From the NCBI GenBank assembly GCA_958510875.1, contig OY294067.1:27206912-27270911 (forward strand): 64,000 bases of DNA, written 5' to 3'. The notes beneath the pieces are model-generated. The model did no database searches, had not been told where the DNA came from, and worked only from the letters and a program-made list of their open reading frames with translations. Shown here in pieces: positions 34,498 through 47,259 of this stretch; within the stretch, counting starts at the first letter, position 1, and the number at the start of each line of letters is the position of its first letter. The position numbers and the translations under genes are program-made. This DNA comes from Endomychus coccineus (taxonomy: Eukaryota; Arthropoda; Insecta; Coleoptera; Endomychidae).

Positions 34498-35337
34498 ATT
34501 ATTCAGAGGTGTTGAAAACGGAGTACTTAATAATAAGCTTTAATTCGAATTTAGAAGCAACAAAATGATAAATGATTTTTCATTATGATTATTTTCTCTT
34601 ACGTAATTGACATTTATTTAGGATAAGCTGAATTTATTTGAGTAAATTGTTATTTAAGGGTTGGAATATTTTTCCAAGATTATTATTTTGATATTAACAT
34701 TGTTATTTAAATGAAGAGAGATGACGTGAATTTTGACAATAATAATAATTAATTGAATTAAATTACCAGAATTATTTTGTTGCTTTTGAAATTATTTACA
34801 AAATTCAATGTTCCTAAAATTGGCAGTATTGAAAGAGACTTTGGTAATATTTATATTCAACAGTCTGGAACTAAGATGATTAGGGGATGCATCTATTTAT
34901 TTAGTTTAGTAATAAATTCAGTTTATTCATTGATTATTGTTTTCTGTGTTAATATTTAAAGTATGTTGTGTAATTTTTTTTTCTTTATAAGAGAATCGGG
35001 TCTATCCCAGTTTGACTCGGAAAAATTCTATTGGAATTACTTTTTTTATATATTTTTTATAGTTGATTTTGTGTGGGATATTTTCATTTCAACTCAATGA
35101 ATTTTCTTGTTATATCGTCAATTTAGAAATAATCTTTATATTTTATACAATTAATCCTGGAGATATTATGGTGTGGCGACACAAATGCCAAATCATATTG
35201 TTATTGAATCAACATTTTTATTATATTTGATACTTAATATTTATATTTTGGTGAGAAGGGTTGATATCTGGTAAGTTTGATATTAGAACGGGGCTTTTTG
35301 ATTTTCTCATTTTTGTATATTTGGTATGCATAATAAA
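34498..35337 (+). other. Probable Girdin 3' UTR
   Basis: AT-rich sequence without other genes. Candidate poly(A) signals AATAAA are at 34911-34916 and 35332-35337; which one is used cannot be told from sequence. Confidence 0.4.
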
Positions 35338-38300
35338 CGCTATGGGGAATTCATTATCTCCATTTATTGTAAATATTTTCTAGAGGGTTTATATTTTCAA
35401 ATTTCCTCAGTACAATATAACTCATACTAATTATTTTAAAGGTATGTAAGAAGTAGAACCAAACATCATCTTTTATTTTCAAATATCAAATGATAAGAAG
35501 GTAATTATTTAATCTTTTTTTTCATAGAAAAACGATACAGACAGCCTAATATATTCAGTTTGTTCCACTATCCTTCATTTAATACTTTAATTCACAAAAT
35601 GTTTAACGTGTTTCTAAGTCCAGAGAATTAAAAAAATAATTCATCGAACTATTATTTTGCCACTTACGATGGTTGCAATCTATATCTATTATATAAGGCA
35701 AATACTACTCACTGACTCACTCATCACGAAATCTCCGAAACTATAAAGCGGACATGAAAGAAGATATGTTCCCTATGCGACGGCGACGTAGGCACTCGCT
35801 AAAAACGAATTTTTCGAAACTCAATCCCAAACATAGAGCTCTGAATAGAGTACTCGTGTCGACAATTCAATAGCCTTGTAAAAAAAAAGTTGAGTGATAG
35901 CTCCGCCCCTTTTTACTCTGTTTTCATGCAGCGACGCCCCAACGCGACATATCGTCGAGCATTATATTATTTTCAACGCTCGCGTCGTTTATAACGTGTC
36001 TACCTTTCACTTTTGAATAGCTTGCCATGAATAGTGGGCGGTAGTGGGCGGAACTGTTATCCGACTTTTTACTTTCTTCTTTCTTACAAGGAGACAACTC
36101 GAAATACATTGTGCTTATACGGGACGAGTACTCTATTGTAGATCTCTATGATCCCAAACGGCTAAAAGAGATTCGATATATTTTGACTTTTCTGATAGGT
36201 AATATAATCACGTACAATTTACATGACAGGCAGATCCATGGATTAATGGATCTTTTCACAGTTCAGACTGTCTATATTATAACAGTCATCACATAAGCCA
36301 TCATCAACAACACAGGTAATGTTTACATGGCAGGTAGCTGATACATTGACAGTCACATAACGTCCATGACAGATCATTCCATATCATACATATCCCCGTC
36401 AATTTAAATAAACCCAATGTATTTCACAATTCACTTTCGAAATTATTCACAATATAATATAACCTCGTTTTAAACTGACACATACTGTCACATGATCTTT
36501 CAAAATTTGCCACAAAGCAAACACAGAAAATAGACTGACGTCACTGAATCTTAGAATGAGAATTTCTGCATGTTAAATATATGCTCGTTATATATTTTAA
36601 CATGGTTGTCATTATGGTTCAATAAAATACTATAATTACATTTTAAAAACTGAAAGATACTACTGCCACGCGCAAAAACAACCCTTCCTATTTCCACCAC
36701 TTTAGAGCGATTTGTAAATTTTCAAATCCATACGGCTAATAGGAACGACGCTCCACAGTTTTTACACACGGACATCTTTTCAAAAATAGCCTAGATCGAT
36801 TGAGAAATGCTCAAAACGGATATATCCGCGAAAAAATGTTTTTGCCCCGATCACAATTATACTTTCCTAACGCTATATTAAGTATAGTGAGGGAAGTAAC
36901 AATATAGTAATGACTAGGAGACGTATTTACGAGTAGGTTTTCGAAGGTGAAGGCGAGAGTTAATGTTTCGGCGACCCCGACAAACCCACTCACGATGAGC
37001 TTTCAGCTTTAAGTTCAGTTCATTCGTTCTTCACAGGTCAGTCTTTTTATTTTTGATTATACTAAAATAACGTATCTGCATCAACGATTCCTTTAAGCGT
37101 CCTTTCACGTTTCACGACAATCTGGCTCATTTTAAAATCCTTGATACATAGCATACTATAAATTGGAGTAGACTGCTTGATAAAGTAATAGTAAACTAAT
37201 ATCCGTTTAAAAAATTCACACAAACACGTTAACCTAAACTAATTTCCGAGTTTAATGTATAAATATCAATCGGATCAATCAAGTAATGCGAACACTATTG
37301 ACAATCCACAGAACATAACCTTAATTATCTCAACAGAAAGTAGTGCCAAACAACACTGAATATATTTGTCGATGTCAGCTTTATTGACAAAATTACAAAA
37401 TGCTATGTTGCAGGATAGGGTACAGAAATCGCAATTAAGCATGACTTAAAATTTTCTAGTGAAAATCGACTTTTGTTACACTCTTTATTTTTCGTTTTGG
37501 TGTATCTGGCCCGTTGACTTTACTTTGACATGTTTACCCGCCTTGGCTGTTTCTGATTATTTGTAATATGCATTTGAGCCCTGAAGTACGGGGAATCAAA
37601 TCGCGGTGGCGAAGCCACTACATTTATATTTTATTGAAAAAAAAATCAAGTGGCTCATATTGCCTGTAATTCACTGTGTTATAGTTAATATATTAGCATA
37701 ATTAATGAGGAGAATATAATATAAGATCAATCAATGTGTCGCCGAAAATGACGCCTGAATAACGCGTTCCGATTTTAGATATTCAATGGATAAACTGTGT
37801 TCATTACATTTGTGATAAAAATGTAAAAACCCTTCAAAATGAGACTTGTTGCTACCTCATTTGTTTTACATAATTAGGCAGCTCGCACGGTATTTGTAGT
37901 GAAAATTGATCTCCCACTAGTTTGGAATTAGTGTTTTTTTTACAAAATAGTTTTAATTTTCTTGTGATAGATTCAAATATTGAAGATAAATATTCCCGTT
38001 TTCACATTTTCCGGTGACAATATTTAATATCCCAGATTTTTAAAGTCAAGTTATCAGTCAAGAGACTCAATGACATCGCCTAATACCAATGCATTTAAGT
38101 TAACCATTTCGAATTAAGGATTTTATCTATTTATATAAAACTCACGAATATTGTGAGTAGTAGTTTAAATACCTAGCTTGTCTTGTCATGTATGCCTTTC
38201 ATGCCTTATACAATTTTGCATTTTTCATATCATAGTTTATTTGAGATATTTATATATTTAGTGAGTTTTGTATTTTATATTTATATATATAAAAGTATGT

Positions 38301-39212
38301 ATGAAATGGAAGTTGTGCTTCCAGTAATGTAGAATGAGCTATTTTGATAATGAAAATTTTTCTGTATTAAAAACAATAAAATATTCATTTGGAAGCTACT
38401 TTTAACATCCAGTTTGTTTGATTTGTGTTTGTCACCAAATATTTCACCAATTATGACAATAGAACTTACTGGATTGGTCGGAAGGAATATTCCCCGAGTG
38501 GATTAAGATGTATTGGATGAAACCAAAAGTGATTAATTTTGTCGTTCTCTGTAGTGTACCAAACCCCCAATTTGTGATGAAATATCTACATTGGTTAACA
38601 TAGAATAATTATGTTTTCCTGTAGGCTGCTTTATGTGAACACAGTTCCCGTATAGTTCGGGACATTAGAGATTGCCTACCAGAGTCGAGTTCTTAATATC
38701 TGACGATCGGTAAACATAACATAAATAATGTTTCAATACCCCTACTATATATCCTGACAAGCGACTATTAACTATCTTTTGTCCAACGTTATTAAATTTG
38801 GCTTCACTGAAATTTGGCAACCCTGCACGAAATGTATGTGATGCGATCGGGACATATACAAATGTTGCAATAAAAGTTAATACCTATCTATTCTTATTTG
38901 TCGGAAGAGAGAACAGACTATTGGAAAAGGATAAAACCACCGCCGCTCGGTTAGAGCTAGTTAAATTATTAATATATTAACATTAATCTTATGGGCTTCA
39001 AGTAATCTATTATGACCTCTATGATTCCAACTGTTCCCTATCCTCTCTGTTCAACAACACTGAACCGTACAGTAATTGTAGAAAACCATTCAATAAGAGC
39101 CAGAGTTTCTTCATATATTACTGAAGTGCATAGACACTCGGGTGGGATGTTCCAATCTTACTTAACAGCCTCTTGCCTCTCGTTCTAATATCCATTGGCC
39201 TACCTAGTAAAT
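35338..39212. other. Intergenic, mostly unclassified
   Basis: No gene recognised. 35724-36300 (aatctccgaaactataaagc.., ttttgacttttctgatag..) is a repeat whose shorter copy lies at 52265-52460; its composition recalls Helitron-type insect repeats, but no termini were found. A gtaggc..gcctac hairpin sits at about 38622-38680. Confidence 0.45.
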
Positions 39213-39756
39213 GTTATGACCACGGTCGTATATACATGTCTGGAAACTCGAGGCTGTTTCCTATGTGAGAAGTGCGTCCGCTACGCGTCATCTGTTACAT
39301 AGTACCAAAACGGTGGCGCATGAGTCGGGGGATGTTCTCTGGCACGTATACGACCATAGTCAAAGTATAAAGGTCTGCTGGAGCCTTCCTTCTACACTTT
39401 TTAAAATTCGAGTGCAAGCTGATTGGTCCTTTATTTCGTTTATTTATTGTTATTGACGACGACATAATATGATGTTGTTAAGTGCCGGCGAAGAACCGAT
39501 GAGAGTAAGCCTGTGATTGGAGGAGCTAGGTGACGTCACCTAGTGCGACAAACGATAGTAGGGAGTCTCCAGCAGACCTTTATACTTTGACTATGTATAC
39601 GACCATGTTTGAACGATATGAACGTATATCCTGACATTATACTTCGATCCATGCGCCAGCTGGTGGCTGAGCGAGGGACTACGAGTTTGGCGACATGTAA
39701 GAGACTCATGTCAATCATAGAGTTTCCAGACCTGTATGTACGACCGTGGCTATGAC
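39213..39756 (-). mobile_element. P-like MITE, copy a (TIR CACGGTCGTA), with nested element
   Basis: Element 39221-39748, TIR CACGGTCGTATATACATG.. / inverted at the right end, TSD gttatgac/gctatgac (39213-39220 and 39749-39756, one mismatch). Orientation is opposite to copies b, d, e and g, judged from the subterminal gaggctgtttcctatgtgag. It is interrupted by a different element at 39355-39595. Confidence 0.85.
39347..39603. mobile_element. Nested MITE in copy a (TIR CATAGTCAAAGTATAAAGG)
   Basis: Element 39355-39595 (241 bp). The TIR CATAGTCAAAGTATAAAGGT extends to about 30 bp and is perfectly inverted at the right end. TSD TATACGAC at 39347-39354 and 39596-39603 is perfect. Non-coding. Confidence 0.85.
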
Positions 39757-39763
39757 CTACTCT

Positions 39764-39983
39764 ATTATGCCCATCGACATATACATATGGACTGCGCGGC
39801 TAGTGCAGGCGAGAGAGAGAGAAAACGAAAAGGCCGGTTCGGGACGTGAACATACTAGCTACAGTACGCAGCGGCCAATAGAAATGCGATAGAGCCAGCC
39901 TCTTCGTTTTCCCTCTCACGCCTGAACTAGCCGCGCTTATCATTGCCACGCGCAGTCCATATGTATATGTCGATGATTATGCC
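39764..39983. mobile_element. 204-bp MITE (TIR CATCGACATATACATATGG)
   Basis: Element 39772-39975. The inverted ends begin CATCGACATATACATATGGA and continue CTGCGCG; similarity goes on imperfectly for about 40 bp. TSD ATTATGCC at 39764-39771 and 39976-39983 is perfect. It lies only 15 bp from copy a. Confidence 0.85.
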
Positions 39984-41930
39984 AGATTAAATATCCAAAA
40001 CAAAGAACTTATTAATAAACTAGATTTGGATTCTATGGAGTGAGTATCTATGTTCACGGATACCATTGATATAATATTTGAACACAGATATGTCCAATTC
40101 AACCAGTGTAGATATTCTATTTATAAAATGGGATCAATATTTTTATTGTTAAATTATAGGTATAGTCCAATATAAAGCTTCCTTCCTGGATCATCCACAA
40201 TTACATTGGAAATAGGTAACAAGACAATCCAAACCTTTTATCATAGTAAAATATTTTATTTCATAATATCAATGAATATCAACAACATTCTTCGCAAATA
40301 TAACAGATAATACATTTGATAACCACATGAGAAATGACAGAATACCACCTTGGCATGATTGTCATTCCCATATTAACGATATATGATTTTTTTATGGATG
40401 AAATAAAGCTGATGCACTTGAAAATTATTCTCAAAACCACTTCACTATAAAACAAATCTTGAAATGAGCGACTTGTGAATTGATTATTGTTAAGCTACCT
40501 CTATGTGACCACAGTATAGTAGTAGAGCTATACTGTGATCTTATCTCTGCAGCCTGTAGCAGTGACCAATAGGAAAACTAGGGAAAAGTAAGAAAATAAG
40601 TTAGCTGTGTCTAATCCGTATATTAGTCTGAGAGAGAACCAAGATGAGGCGAGTCCAGACTGTTGAAGAAGTAGATTTATCCACGGAAGAACTGATAAGT
40701 TCAATGGCTTTCCCATCTCCATATCATCCTTTCATGTGTATGCAGGGCGCAAGAACTTGCCCTGACAGGTTTGCCGACTCCTGAAATCCTTTTCCACTCG
40801 AGTTTCCCATGCTGTCTATCTAGTACCCATGACAACGTGTTCTATAACTAGAGTGGACAAATAGGATCCTACCAATGTATTACATTTATACGCGAGTAGG
40901 TATTCTGTTTTTGTTTTTCATCATGCGTTCTCTATGCACTATTTCTTACCGCACGGGCGCGTCTCGTGTATTATACGACGTGGCTCTAACAAACGCTTAC
41001 GCGCTCTATAGTAGGAGCGCGTGGAAAGAGAAGAACAGACGCCCTCGATTCGTATGAACAAATGCCTTACTTGTCCACTCTAGTTATAGAACTCTTTGAC
41101 CCATGATCAATTGTTGACTCCTGTCAAAGCATAAGTGTCTTAAATGTTGATTCTGTGCTCCTATCAAGGAATAATATCTTGTATTCAGTGCTAAAGTACA
41201 CACGAATTCTATGCATATATCCACTGAACTGAGTGAACATTAGTTTATTCCAATATCTATGTTTCTATTAGAATCATAGATATATATTATAGTATCTATG
41301 AAAACAATCATAACATAACCAAAGATTTTTGAAAGTTTCAAATTCTAGATGTTCTGATCATTATATATTTTTGTTTAGCTTATACCTCTACGTCCGACGG
41401 AAATATGTCATATTCTGCAGGTGAGATGTTGTAAAATAACTAAATAACTTATTTTGTGGTCATTATCGTCAACTGTAGTATGTTCTAACCTCTTCTATCG
41501 AATTTTCTTGGAAAGATTTTCGCTTATTAACAGGGTCTTCCTGCCTTACAGTTAGGTCCAGCTCCAGCAGACCAGAACTGGTGAATTGTCACACAAGAGG
41601 TTCTTGAATTGTTCAGCAGTTCTATAAATTCTATATTTCAATCCTGTCAATGTTTTTAATTCTACATTCACTCATTGGTAACAACAGTTTAGTTTGATCT
41701 ACATTGTTTCAGTCCGTTTAGTTAATTCATATATACTAATAAACTATAAAATAGTTCACACTATAAATAAATTTTCAGTGTCATCAAACAGATAGTTCTG
41801 AAGCTGTAAATTGAATTTAAGTATTAATTTACATTGTCATCTTTAAAAGGTTATTAGAAATATGTATTGTCCTACTTAGGTGTGTTTTCAGTCATTACTG
41901 AAATGAATTTTTGACTTTAGCCATACAATA
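39984..41930. other. Intergenic or 5' part of the Harbinger-derived gene
   Basis: No clear gene. An inverted-repeat element at 40839-41092 has 22-bp arms (gttctataactagagtggac..). A short hairpin lies at 40511-40538 (cacagtatag..ctatactgtg). A possible small exon ends at 41420 (ttctgcag|gtgaga). Confidence 0.4.
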
Positions 41931-41971
41931 GGAGGATGGGAAAGAGGAAATTGAGAGTGACAATGATGATG
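41931..41971 (+). CDS. Possible upstream exon of the Harbinger-derived gene
   Basis: Between acaatag and gtattt lies a 41-nt open stretch reading EDGKEEIESDNDD with a leftover base. Joined to the exon at 42222, it gives Gly and then MLWRES in frame. Acidic Glu/Asp runs are common in such N-termini. The donor is weak, so this is tentative. Confidence 0.3.
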
Positions 41972-42221
41972 GTATTTTGTTTTAACTTTATGTAATATTT
42001 TTATGATAAAACTAAAGTTAATGGCCTTTTGGAAAATGCAAAATAAATTAATTCACCTTACAATGCGAAAACATTGATTACTTTTGAACATTTATACTAA
42101 ATTATTTTAGATGTCATTACTATTTCTAACTAATACAGAACAATTAGCTGCATGTACATATCAGAATTTGTAATAATATAGTATTTCATCATTCATAAGT
42201 TTGATTGATGAATTATTTCAG

Positions 42222-43675
42222 GAATGCTGTGGAGAGAATCAATAGAAAAAGACTATGACATGATTCGAGATAAGAAAGCAGTTTGGACTCAACCAATGAC
42301 GACTTTGTTCATTGAATTGTATTCAAAGCGACTTGATAAATTCAGAAATCCTGTTCACAAAAAGAGAGATATATATCATGGAATAGCTGTTGAAATGGAA
42401 TCGCTTGGATTTCCAACTTCTGCTGACGATTGCGATAGAAAAATGAGGAACTTGAAAAATTATTTCCTAAATATTCGAGAACGTGATAACCCCAAATTGG
42501 AATCTTCCATCGAAACTGATACCAGTTGGCCATATTACGAAATGTTATATCCCATTTTCAAAGATAATTCCTCAAAGAAAATGAAATACAAAAATAAAAG
42601 GAATGACGAAAATGATTCTGACAATATGTCTGACTACATTCAAAATTGTAGGAATTCTAATGTTTTATTGGAGTTTAAACGAATTGAAGGTAAGAAGACC
42701 AAACAATTGAAAGCTATAAGGGAAAACATAGAATCACAAAACGATGAACAACGGACATTAAATGAGACTCTCGAACGAATATTGACCTCTGGAATTGGAT
42801 TAGACAATCAGGGAAGCGAAGATTGGTACTTGAATATGGAACAGGAAACTCATCAGAAATTATTTCGTATGTCATCGGAGATATTTGGCACGCTCCAGGC
42901 GGAAATCAATTATTTTGAACACATTGAAAATGAGGAGGCAGACCGATTATTATTAGCTACTCTATGGTTTTTAGGGAGTTCTGATAATTTAGTAGACATA
43001 GGTAATATTTTTAACATAGACCTACAGGCTCAACTTCAAGAGCAGTTGGAGCGTATACTTCTTCTTTCTAGTACATATCTTCAGTGGCCTTCTGAGAAAG
43101 AAGCTGATTCAATTGATGATCGATTTACTTCTCTGTACAAGTTTCCAGGGGTTATAGGTGTGCTTGGTTGTGCTTACATAGAAGTTGATGTACAATCAAA
43201 TACACATAGAGAAGAGTATTATAATCCACAAGTAGATAAATATGTGATTATTTTACAAGCTGTTAGTGATTGCAATAATCTATTCAGACATGTCAGCATT
43301 GGTTTTCCAGGCAGTCTTTCCATCAGTTCAGTGTTATATAATAGTCCCTTGTTCACAATATTGAATGATGAAGAAGAGTCTTTGGTTAACAGTAACAAAC
43401 ATCTTATAGGTGGTACAGAGCACCCTCAAATGAAAACTTTACTTACCCCTTACAAGAATAGTAACTTGAATGAAGATCAGCACAATTTTAATTTACTGCA
43501 TGGTTCTATTGTGAGTGTTATTGAAAGAACTTTTTTAGCAATGGGAAACCGTTTTCCCAGACTGAATTTTGTAGACAATTTTAATCCTGATCTTGCTACA
43601 TTAATAATTAGTACTATTTGTATATTGTACAATTTTACAATTGTTAAGCATGATAACTGTGATTTATATAATTGA
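42222..43675 (+). CDS. PIF/Harbinger-derived protein with Myb/SANT-like domain, catalytic residues lost
   Basis: One uninterrupted 483-codon frame right after a ttatttcag acceptor. The N-terminal part (VWTQPMTTLFIELYSKRLDK, DCDRKMRNLKNYFLNI, SWPYYEMLYPIF) is a trihelix Myb/SANT-type DNA-binding domain. The C-terminal half follows the HARBI1/DDE_Tnp_4 fold: FPGVIGVLGCAYIEV, HVSIGFPGSLSISSVLYNSP, VSVIERTFLAMGNRFPRLNF, IISTICILYNF. In active Harbinger nucleases the first motif is GxIDCTH-like and the second SxxDxxVL; here both Asp are gone (Gly and Ile/Ser), while the Glu is kept. The intact frame with lost catalysis suggests a domesticated host gene acting as a DNA-binding protein. No TIRs were seen around it. 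A recently mutated element copy is the alternative. Confidence 0.8.
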
Positions 43676-44278
43676 GAAACTAACATTATAAGTGAAAAGA
43701 AAGAAATATTGCATATTTGGATAAATATATTTAGTTGTAAATAAGATATATTGAGTGTTAAAGATATGTATTTAATAATGAACTATTTATTTATTTATCA
43801 TTTCATTTTCATTTATTCTTTCAATAGATCAAAGGATCATAATCATCATCATAGAAATGTAATTATTATTATTAGTTTAATATGCTCATGGTTGAGTTGT
43901 ATGTGTGTATGACATTACTTATTGCATAATACATTTTTTCGTTTGTTGGTTAAATATTTATAGAGTTGCAGTTGCATAGCATTTTAACATTCAAGTTAGA
44001 ATTATTCTAAATTGACCGAATCTGGCACCAAAGCCATCAAGGAAACTTCACGACTTCGATATTCTTACGTATGTAATATTTTTTGTTCTATTTTGATCTT
44101 TACGCATCCAACTATTCATGCACCTGCTGCATATTCTATTTGCGAATAAACGTCTCGTGACAATTCTAATATGTTTTTACAGAGTTGGAGATCTACTGTA
44201 TTTTCAATTCCACGAATTTACATGTATATACCATATAATAATTATAGTAACTTGTTTATTTCATATAATCTTATTGTG
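43676..44278. other. Downstream region of the Harbinger-derived gene
   Basis: AT-rich, non-coding; could contain its 3' UTR. No clear AATAAA close to the stop. Confidence 0.4.
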
Positions 44279-46791
44279 GAAAGATTCAGTGGCGGCTCGT
44301 GAACTTTTTAAGAGAGGAGGCTGGACACAAACCGTTTTTTTAAAAATATACTCTACTCAGCCAATTAATTTAACTTTTGCACAGCGACCGTACCAGCTAC
44401 TTCAGTGACAAAATTAATTGTTGCCCAGCAAGAACCAACGTGGAGGTGTAGAGTTTCTCTTGCCAAAAAATGTTTTTGTTCGTTTTTTGTTTTTTATTTT
44501 TTTTGGATTTTTGATATTTTCTCTTTTTTTTGGAATTTTTCATATTTTGTTTTTTTTTTATTAATTTTATTAACTTTTTTTATATACTAACGGAACTCTA
44601 CGGTCTTTAGTTTGCGAAAAATGATCAATAATATTATCATAAAATGTATCATTTTGTTTTAAGTGTTTTACTAAATCTTTTTCAATAGATATCAAACTAA
44701 CAATCGAATCTCAATTTGACCTTTAATAGTATCTAAAATTTCATAAAAAAGTTGTTTATAATGTAGTTTCTTGTCTACCAAATTATGTTTTCCTCCTTTT
44801 CGCGGGAGGAGCCTCATCAGTTGAAAAATTTTGGAATAAAATATTAAAATGAAATTCTGTATTACGGAAACTTGAAATTTTATCAATGAGATGTTTCAAA
44901 CGATCTCTTGAATAAATTATCAGTGAATTTATATTGTAAAATTTTAAAAATAAGATCAGTTTGTTCAAATATTAATTTAAAAGTATCAAGAAAAAACAAA
45001 AATTCTTTATTTTCTAAATAAGATTTTAAACCAACGGCAGCAGTTTCTGTCGAAAAGTCATCACTGTTTAATATAAAATCAAATGTTTCAATTAATTTGT
45101 CTTTATTTTTGTGAATGGTAAACACTGCACGTGATGTAAAATTCCATCGAGTTGGAGCATTACAGGGAATTCTGTTTTCTACTATGTTATTCAAAATTTC
45201 AGTTCGTTTGGTGGATTTGCTAAAAAAATTTGAAAATGACGATAAGTTGGAAAAAAAAATTCTAACTTCCTTAATGGAATTACATGCATTACTTAAAACC
45301 AAATTCATGTTGTGAGCGTACAATGGGTGAAAATAGCCTGAGGCGAAACTGATTTTATTTTTGTTTGAAGGCCGTTTAAATGTCCCGCCATTACAGATGC
45401 GCCGTCGTAGGTTTGAGCTATTAATTTATTCACAAAGTCAAATCGTTGAAATGTTTCCATTAAGAAATTAAATAAATTGATCGCTGTTCTTCCCGAACTA
45501 ACATCGTAAAACCCTAAAAATCTTTCCACTAGTTGTCCATTTTTTACAAATCTAAAAATTATTGATAATTGTGATTTACACGTTATATCAGTTGTTTCGT
45601 CAACCTGCCACGAAAAAAAAGGGACATTAAATAATTCATCTTCTATGTGATTTCGGAGGACATAATTTATTGAATCAAGAATTTCGTTTTGTATTGTTTT
45701 TGAGGTGCCTGCAAATACTGACGCGTTAGTCATAAAATCGCAAAGCTTACTGTCGTATTTACAAAACAAATCTAACAATTCCCTAAAATTACCTTTATTA
45801 ACTGAATTTTCAGTTTCATCATGCCCTCTAAAAGCCAAATCTTGAAATGATAAAATACAATAAGAAATCAATGATTTTTTTTTAAACTTCACGGTTTTCT
45901 TTAACTGTATTATTATGATTTTCGATTTCGCGTGTTCGTGTAGAATCAATCGCATTAACAATATTCTGTTTACCGGTTAATTTAAACTTAATACTCGATG
46001 TAATATATTCCTGCGATTTTTCATATCTATCTAGGCCACGAGCTATTTTTTAAATCATTATAACCCAAGTGCCCCCAACATGAAGTTGTAACTGATGTGA
46101 ATAGCAAGCAATACCAGCAATACCAGCAATATAATTTATTGTGTACATCAGATCCCGTTAACCATACACATTTTTTATAATTATCAGTATTAAACGATCG
46201 ATTTTGATACTTCCCTGGCCCTGCCATCACTAATCCTTTCAAATCCGGTAAAGGCCGTTTGTTTTTGAAGAACACTTTTTTCTATCATATGTTAATCCAC
46301 TAAATGGATTTTCTAAGAACTCAGCAACTAAGTCATTAATCGTTCACCGATTCCGATTAGATAAATTATAACTTAACTACTTAACCTTACTGCGCCTGGC
46401 GGAATAAAAACAACAACTAACCGAACACGTGTCGCATTCTTCTAGCAGCGGGAGCAAGTAATCGTATTTCATTCGACCGACGAGTGGGGACGAGAAGCTA
46501 GCCTCCCTAGACTGTTGCCATATTCGCTGTTTTACCCCACTTGGCAATTGAATGGTTGGAAATACGGCAACTGTGTTGACCACACGTATTTAGCGTTTGA
46601 GATATATAGAGAATCTAGCCTCTGGCCACTGTTGCCAGATTGAAAATAACTACTGAGAACGGGGAATTAATTGTAAAATTTAAAGAATTATCAGAGAAAC
46701 AGGAAATAAAATGGAGAATGATCATTAAGATAAATTGGTGAGGAGGCTGAGCCTCCTTAGCCTCCTTCGAGGAGCCGCCACTGGAAAGATT
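44279..46791 (-). mobile_element. hAT transposon with perfect 8-bp TSD (TIR CAGTGGCGGCTC)
   Basis: Element 44287-46783. The left end CAGTGGCGGCTCGTGA is inverted at the right end (..gaggagccgccactg), and the subterminal gaggaggctg..cagcctcctt is also inverted. TSD GAAAGATT is at 44279-44286 and 46784-46791. It carries a decayed transposase on the minus strand. Confidence 0.93.
44692..46275 (-). pseudogene. ZMYM1/DUF4371-like hAT transposase, broken
   Basis: N to C on the minus strand. First a TTF-type zinc finger region (YQNRSFNTDNYKKCVWLTGS, LYCWYCLLFT-like, 46230-46050). Then LAFRGHDETENSVNKGNFRE, FFSWQVDETTDITCKSQLSI (Asp of the catalytic core) and AQTYDGASVMAGHLNGLQTK (second Asp) at 45840-45360. 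Then YAHNMNLVLSNACNSIKEV and PCNAPTRWNFTSRAV (45320-45110), and weak C-terminal text to 44692. Multiple frameshifts. Confidence 0.85.
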
Positions 46792-46959
46792 ATATATCGA
46801 TTGAGGGTGCCTAAGGGTATCTACATATTTAATATCAGACACTTGTCAAACATTTGTTAAAATGTCAGGAGGTTAATCTCATTTGCCCGCATATTGAATT
46901 TTTTCAGAAAAATTTGAATTAACTTTTTCAGACGCCACTTGTCAAAATCTCAAATACTT

Positions 46960-47145
46960 GAATAGTAGACTTCCGCGGATAGCTAATCTTGAAAAATCTT
47001 GGCTTCTAGATGGATTCCGCATCATAATTTCAGTTCAAGCTTCAAGCCTGCCCTGAAGATGCCACCTGTAATGGTTGACGAAACGTCGGCATCAAGTCGA
47101 GCTATTGTGGCGCGGAATCCATCCGCAAGCCAAGATTTCTCAAAT
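46960..47145 (+). repeat. Palindromic short element enclosing a hammerhead-like core, copy F
   Basis: Arms: cttggcttctagatggattc.. (from about 46999) is inverted at gcggaatccatccgcaagcc (47113-47132). An outer arm, tagtagacttccgcggatag, is found inverted next to copy G at 55230-55260. The core between the arms is the motif at 47049-47091. Confidence 0.65.
47049..47091 (+). ncRNA. Hammerhead-like motif in copy F
   Basis: UGCC / CUGAAGA / U / stem II GCCACC..GGUUGAC / GAAAC / GUC / GGCA. Stem I is 4 bp; stem II is imperfect here (UGAC) but good in copy G (UGGC). Stem III is reduced to AC/GU. Probably a degenerate member of the same structural class. Confidence 0.45.
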
Positions 47146-47259
47146 ACTTATCAGATACTATTTGATATTTTATTTCTCAAACGGTGGTGGCGTCATCATC
47201 ATCATAATTTGTGAAATATCGAAACACATTTCCGGTTATATGTTTTGCCACCTCAACTT

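Noticed and set aside
35724..36300. Helitron call
   Set aside because: Composition recalls such repeats, but no TC start, CTRR end with hairpin, or Rep/helicase frame was found.
40839..41092. Inverted-repeat element as another 8-bp-TSD MITE
   Set aside because: Flanks gacaacgt and tctttgac do not match, so no TSD could be shown; noted only as an inverted repeat.
44405..44590. Phe-rich plus-strand open frame
   Set aside because: Low-complexity T-rich sequence inside the hAT element; not a gene.
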